This document shows positions 6,128-9,277 of a DNA stretch of 9,277 nucleotides, in pieces. The translations under genes and the position numbers were made by a program. The DNA comes from Hyphomicrobiales bacterium. Lineage in GTDB: Bacteria > Pseudomonadota > Alphaproteobacteria > Rhizobiales > Aestuariivirgaceae. Location of the stretch: assembly GCA_026987255.1 (NCBI GenBank), contig JALSNA010000328.1, positions 1-9,277 on the forward strand, in the 5' to 3' direction. Numbering within the stretch: position 1 is the first letter of the stretch; each line of letters starts with the position of its first letter. Below the pieces are notes generated by a model. It had not been told where the DNA came from. It was given only the letters and a program-made list of their open reading frames with translations, and did not search any database.

Positions 6128-7577
6128 CGCGATCGGGGATGATGATGTGGAAAACGGCCCCGGGGCCATCATGGGGGGCCAGGACAAGATCGCCGCCGTG
6201 GGCGCGCGCCAGCTCGCGGGCGATGGACAGCCCCAGTCCCGTGCCGCCGCGCCGGGTGGAGCCGGTGAAAGCCTCGAACAGATGCTTGCGCGCCCTGGGC
6301 GGCAGGCCGGGGCCATTGTCGGCCACCGCGATGGTCACCACCGCCCCGTCGCGCCAGCCCTGCACGGTGATGGCCGGCGGGATGTCATGGGCGGGCATGG
6401 CCAGCAGGGCCTGATGGGCATTGGTCACCAGGTTGGAGATGATGCGCAACAGCTGATCAGGATCGGCATCGGCCGCCAGCCCTTCCGGGACTTCGTTGCG
6501 CAAGGCCACCAGGTTGCCCTCGCGGTTGGGCAGGTGCTCGAAGACCTCATCGGCCAGCTTGCGCACCAGCACCGTCTGGCGCTTCGGCGGGGCTTCCCGG
6601 GCGCGGCCATACTTCAAGGTGCCGGCGCAAAAATCGATGGCCCGGTCCAAAGAAGCGATGAGCTTGGGGGCGAATTTCTTCACCGTCGGATCGTCCACCA
6701 GGGCTAAGCGGTCGGAGACCATCTGGGCCGCCATGAGCATGTTGCGCAATTCGTGGGAAATCTTGGAGACCGCCAGCCCCAGGGCGGCCAGGCGCGTTTT
6801 CTGCTTCAGCAGCCCGGCGGTCTGGCGTTGCATGCGCGCCAGCTGGCGCTCGGCGATGCCCAGCTCGTCGCGTCTGTTGGAGGGCTTGAGAATGCGCCCT
6901 TCGTCTTCCGGATTCTCGCCAAAGCGCACCATGGAAATGCTCAAGGCGCGGATCGGCCGGATGAGCAGCCAGTGAATGGCCAGATAGAGCAAGAAGGCCA
7001 CCAGAACCGCCAGCCCGAGGGAATATTTCAGGATGATCAGGGAATGGTTCACCAGGGCCTTGAACAAGGGCCGCTCGTCCATGGCCAGCTCGATGAACTC
7101 GCCCTTCACGTTGGGCGGGGTATCGACCACCAGGATGATGCGCTTGCCGGAATGGGTCAGGGTATCGAAGGCGTCGCGGATGGTCTGAAACCACGAGATG
7201 CCGCGCAGATCGTAACGCGCCTCGGCCATCATCGGCATGTCGTCATGGAGGATGAGCTGGCGCGAGCCGTCGCGCTTGATGGCCACCACATGCACCCCGG
7301 CGGAGCGCAAAAGCTCGCGGCGCAGGTTGTCCGACAATTTCTGCTGCGGGGCAGCCTCCACCGCCAGCGAGGCCAGCTCGGCCATGCTCATGCGGGTCTT
7401 CAGCCAGGTGACGCGAAACCCGGCGATGGAGGGCAGGAAGATGAAGGTCACGCCAAGCAGGATGAAAACCATGGTCAGGGCCAGCACCTTGGCCGTCAGC
7501 GAGCGCAAGAGCGGCGGCCGCAATGGCCCTTGCGCGGCCCTTTCCTCTTCGCTGTGTCTGTCCGCTTCCATGTCCAT
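6090..7577 (-). CDS. Membrane-bound sensor histidine kinase (HAMP, HisKA-like, HATPase_c)
   Basis: 495-aa sensor kinase that should autophosphorylate on His in response to an unknown signal. In order: a cytoplasmic N-terminus, TM1 (about 31-52), a periplasmic region of about 135 residues with no recognised domain, TM2 (about 193-217), a HAMP segment starting [21 protein letters not shown] (207-227), a linking helix, the H-box [11 protein letters not shown] with phospho-acceptor His275, the N-box [11 protein letters not shown] (382-392), G1 ADNGPGLP (419-426), F-box LFEAF (443-447) and G2 [10 protein letters not shown] (454-463). All ATP-binding motifs look intact. The H-box has Met where many kinases have Pro (HELRNP). 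No response regulator is adjacent: the next gene downstream is convergent and the upstream one divergent, so it appears to be an orphan. The ATG at 7577 has AAGGGA about 10 nt upstream; ATG 7571 is an alternative start. Confidence 0.95.
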   Translation of the reverse strand: MDMEADRHSEEERAAQGPLRPPLLRSLTAKVLALTMVFILLGVTFIFLPSIAGFRVTWLKTRMSMAELASLAVEAAPQQKLSDNLRRELLRSAGVHVVAIKRDGSRQLILHDDMPMMAEARYDLRGISWFQTIRDAFDTLTHSGKRIILVVDTPPNVKGEFIELAMDERPLFKALVNHSLIILKYSLGLAVLVAFLLYLAIHWLLIRPIRALSISMVRFGENPEDEGRILKPSNRRDELGIAERQLARMQRQTAGLLKQKTRLAALGLAVSKISHELRNMLMAAQMVSDRLALVDDPTVKKFAPKLIASLDRAIDFCAGTLKYGRAREAPPKRQTVLVRKLADEVFEHLPNREGNLVALRNEVPEGLAADADPDQLLRIISNLVTNAHQALLAMPAHDIPPAITVQGWRDGAVVTIAVADNGPGLPPRARKHLFEAFTGSTRRGGTGLGLSIARELARAHGGDLVLAPHDGPGAVFHIIIPDRVIDLDDARRKSA

Positions 7578-7611
7578 GGCAAGCCGGTCCCTTGCGCCCC
7601 TTTCATGCCCC

Positions 7612-7639
7612 AGTCTACGCCACTTGTGCTGCCGGGCAA
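7612..7639 (-). promoter_or_regulatory. Candidate sigma-70 promoter of the histidine kinase gene
   Basis: On the minus strand, TTGCCC (7639-7634) and TAGACT (7617-7612) are 16 nt apart, each matching four of six consensus positions. Transcription would start near 7605, leaving a leader of about 28 nt before the kinase ATG. The imperfect boxes and the repeats directly upstream fit an activator-dependent promoter. Confidence 0.42.
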
Positions 7640-7640
7640 A

Positions 7641-7668
7641 GTCACGATTTTTCCTCTTCCGTCACGAT
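7641..7668. promoter_or_regulatory. Direct repeat GTCACGAT x2, likely regulator-binding site
   Basis: GTCACGAT occurs at 7641-7648 and again at 7661-7668, exactly 20 bp apart, or about two helical turns. Relative to the predicted kinase start near 7605 the copies centre at about -40 and -60, the usual place for an activator dimer or pair. On the kinase strand they read ATCGTGAC. Response regulators often bind such tandem sites, but the regulator here is unknown. Confidence 0.42.
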
Positions 7669-7714
7669 GGCGCGCATGATGGCGGAAAAACGCCCTTTTC
7701 GCCTTTCGCCTTGC

Positions 7715-7743
7715 TTGCCTTGCGGGCCGGATCGTGCACAAAT
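7715..7743 (+). promoter_or_regulatory. trpB2: Weak candidate promoter for trpB2
   Basis: TTGCCT (7715-7720) and ACAAAT (7738-7743) are 17 nt apart, with the -10 box matching only three of six positions. It lies about 40 nt upstream of the trpB2 ATG and is the best pair I found there. The leader shows no run of Trp codons and no attenuator hairpin, so classical trp attenuation is not apparent. Confidence 0.22.
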
Positions 7744-7783
7744 GCTTGCAAAAGGGCCCACGAAAACAGGAAAGGGGAAACGC

Positions 7784-9145
7784 ATGTCCGACAAGATCAA
7801 GTATCTGCTCGACGAGGAGCACCTGCCGAAAAGCTGGTACAACATCGCCGCCGATCTGCCCAGGCCGCTGGAGCCGCCCTTGCATCCGGGCACCGGCCAG
7901 CCACTGGGGCCGGACGATCTGGCGCCATTGTTCCCCATGTCCCTGATCATGCAGGAGGTCAGCACCGAGCGCGAGATCGAAATCCCCAAGCCGGTGCGCG
8001 ATGTCTACCGCCTGTGGCGGCCCTCGCCGCTCTACAGGGCGCGCAACCTGGAAAAGGCGCTCGATACCCCGGCCCACATCTATTACAAGTATGAAGGCGT
8101 TTCCCCCTCCGGCTCCCACAAGCCCAATACCTCGGTGGCCCAGGCCTTCTACAACGCCGAAGAGGGGGTGAAGAAGATTTCCACCGAGACCGGGGCCGGC
8201 CAGTGGGGCTCCTCCATGGCCTTTGCCGGGGCCCATTTCGGCATCGACGTGGAGGTCTTCATGGTCAAGGTCTCCTATGAGCAAAAGCCCTACCGGCGCA
8301 ACATGATGGAGGTCTACGGGGCGCGCTGCCATGCCTCGCCAACCAATCTGACCAATTCCGGCCGCGCCGTGCTGGAGCGCGATCCGGACAGCCCCGGCTC
8401 GCTGGGCATCGCCATTTCCGAGGCGGTGGAGGTCGCCGCCACCCATGACGATACCAAATATGCCCTGGGCAGCGTGCTCAACCATGTGCTCCTGCACCAG
8501 ACGGTGATCGGCCAGGAGGCCATGAAGCAGATGGAAATGGCCGGGGAATATCCCGATGTCGTTGTGGGCTGTGCCGGTGGCGGATCGAACTTCGCCGGCA
8601 TCGCCTTTCCCTTCATCGGCGAGGGCCTGCGCGGCGGGCGCAAGGTGCGCGCCGTTGCCGTGGAGCCGGCCGCCTGCCCGACCATGACGCGCGGCAAGTA
8701 TGCCTATGATTTCGGTGATACCGAGCATCTCACGCCGCTGATGAAGATGCACACCCTGGGCCATACCTTCATGCCGCCGGGCTTCCATGCCGGGGGCCTG
8801 CGCTATCACGCCATGGCGCCTTTGGTCTCGCATCTGGTGGAGCTCGGCGAGATCGAACCTAAAGCGGTCTATCAGAACCCCAGCTTCGAGGCCGGGGTGA
8901 TGTTCGCCCGCGCGGAGGGCATCGTGCCCGCCCCGGAGAGCACCCATGCCATCCGCGGCGCCATCGACGAGGCCCTGGATGCCAGGGAGAAGGGCGAAGA
9001 GCGCGTCATCCTGTTCAACCTCTCCGGCCACGGCTTCCTCGATCTGTCGGCCTACGAGGCCTATTTCGCCGGCAAGCTGGAAGATTCCGATTACGACCCG
9101 GCCGCCCTCGAAGAGGCCCTGGCGCAATTGCCCAAGGTGGGCTAG
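7784..9145 (+). CDS. trpB2: TrpB2-type tryptophan synthase beta protein (PLP enzyme)
   Basis: PLP-dependent, fold-type II enzyme of 453 aa, predicted to join indole and L-serine into L-tryptophan in the cytoplasm (tryptophan synthase, indole-salvaging). Length and sequence fit the TrpB2 branch rather than the roughly 400-aa TrpB1. The PLP lysine is Lys113 in GSHKPNTS (110-117). The phosphate-binding Gly loop is [11 protein letters not shown] (262-272). Other family segments are [12 protein letters not shown] (135-146), [19 protein letters not shown] (324-342), PAPESTHAI (382-390) and [10 protein letters not shown] (411-420). The ATG at 7784 is preceded by AAAGGGG at good spacing; an in-frame ATG at 7742 would add 14 Lys/Gly-rich residues and is less likely. 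No trpA or other trp gene is nearby, so it acts alone here. TrpB2 is often a second beta gene beside a trpBA pair, and a deaminase or salvage role is possible. Confidence 0.95.
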   Translation: MSDKIKYLLDEEHLPKSWYNIAADLPRPLEPPLHPGTGQPLGPDDLAPLFPMSLIMQEVSTEREIEIPKPVRDVYRLWRPSPLYRARNLEKALDTPAHIYYKYEGVSPSGSHKPNTSVAQAFYNAEEGVKKISTETGAGQWGSSMAFAGAHFGIDVEVFMVKVSYEQKPYRRNMMEVYGARCHASPTNLTNSGRAVLERDPDSPGSLGIAISEAVEVAATHDDTKYALGSVLNHVLLHQTVIGQEAMKQMEMAGEYPDVVVGCAGGGSNFAGIAFPFIGEGLRGGRKVRAVAVEPAACPTMTRGKYAYDFGDTEHLTPLMKMHTLGHTFMPPGFHAGGLRYHAMAPLVSHLVELGEIEPKAVYQNPSFEAGVMFARAEGIVPAPESTHAIRGAIDEALDAREKGEERVILFNLSGHGFLDLSAYEAYFAGKLEDSDYDPAALEEALAQLPKVG

Positions 9146-9224
9146 CCGGAACTTCCCCCCGCAGGTGCCAAGGGCGCACGCCATGGGGACGGATGCGGGC
9201 AGCTCCCTTGCCGAAGGTGCAGAA

Positions 9225-9259
9225 AGGTTTTCCAGCCTGTAGAGCAGGCTGGAAAGCCT
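9225..9259. terminator. Strong hairpin downstream of trpB2, possible terminator
   Basis: A 15-bp stem pairs 9225-9239 with 9245-9259 across the 5-nt loop TAGAG. The inner 11 pairs (TTTCCAGCCTG with CAGGCTGGAAA) are perfect, then one G-T wobble, then three more pairs. It begins 80 nt after the trpB2 stop. No T tract follows on the plus strand, and only CTTTC-like bases follow on the minus strand, so it may end transcripts poorly by itself or stabilise a 3' end. It might also be one copy of a dispersed palindromic repeat. Confidence 0.5.
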
Positions 9260-9277
9260 CTCCGCCGGGCTGCCTTG

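Noticed and set aside
7496..9184. 562-codon open frame on the minus strand opposite trpB2
   Set aside because: It is the longest frame in the window, but trpB2 on the other strand has the PLP lysine, Gly loop and a ribosome-binding site. The antisense product is His/Gly-rich and unrecognisable.
1..9277. Search by eye for CRISPR arrays, tRNA genes, transposases, toxin-antitoxin pairs or phage defence genes
   Set aside because: No regular repeat-spacer pattern, cloverleaf, transposase motif or defence-type domain was seen; the coding genes are all ordinary families.

Overview
The window is GC-rich and densely coding. Protein style and gene content (Liv-type ABC cassette, RmuC, a HELRNML-type sensor kinase, TrpB2) suggest an alphaproteobacterium, possibly of the Rhodospirillales type. 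That placement is an impression from codon use and protein flavour, not a search.

Left half (1-4657, all minus strand): a complete or near-complete Liv-type (HAAT family) ABC uptake operon, read right to left as livK (binding protein), livH and livM (permeases), livG and livF (ATPases). livF runs off the left edge. livH, livM, livG and livF are translationally coupled: livH/livM are 1 nt apart, livM/livG overlap by ATGA, and livG/livF overlap by 7 nt. livK is set apart from livH by 133 nt that hold a good intrinsic-terminator hairpin. This fits partial termination, which would make more binding protein than membrane complex. The binding protein looks like the branch of the family associated with aromatic-type substrates rather than classical leucine binding; that is inference.

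Middle (4658-6127): a 164-nt divergent intergenic region with candidate operators, then rmuC on the plus strand. The 89-nt gap between rmuC and the convergent kinase gene holds a perfect 11-bp inverted repeat. It also has the strongest Shine-Dalgarno sequence in the window, placed correctly for a possible 30-codon small ORF whose start codon lies inside the repeat.

Right half (6090-9277): a membrane-bound sensor histidine kinase on the minus strand with no response regulator beside it. It diverges from a stand-alone TrpB2-type tryptophan synthase beta protein on the plus strand. The 206-nt region between them contains a plausible kinase promoter with two identical 8-mers exactly 20 bp apart just upstream of its -35 box. 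A strong hairpin follows trpB2.

The protein-coding genes all belong to recognisable families and I see no clear novel multi-gene system. The more interesting signals are in the five intergenic regions. No tRNA, rRNA, CRISPR array, insertion sequence or phage gene is visible, and no gene-free stretch exceeds about 210 nt.
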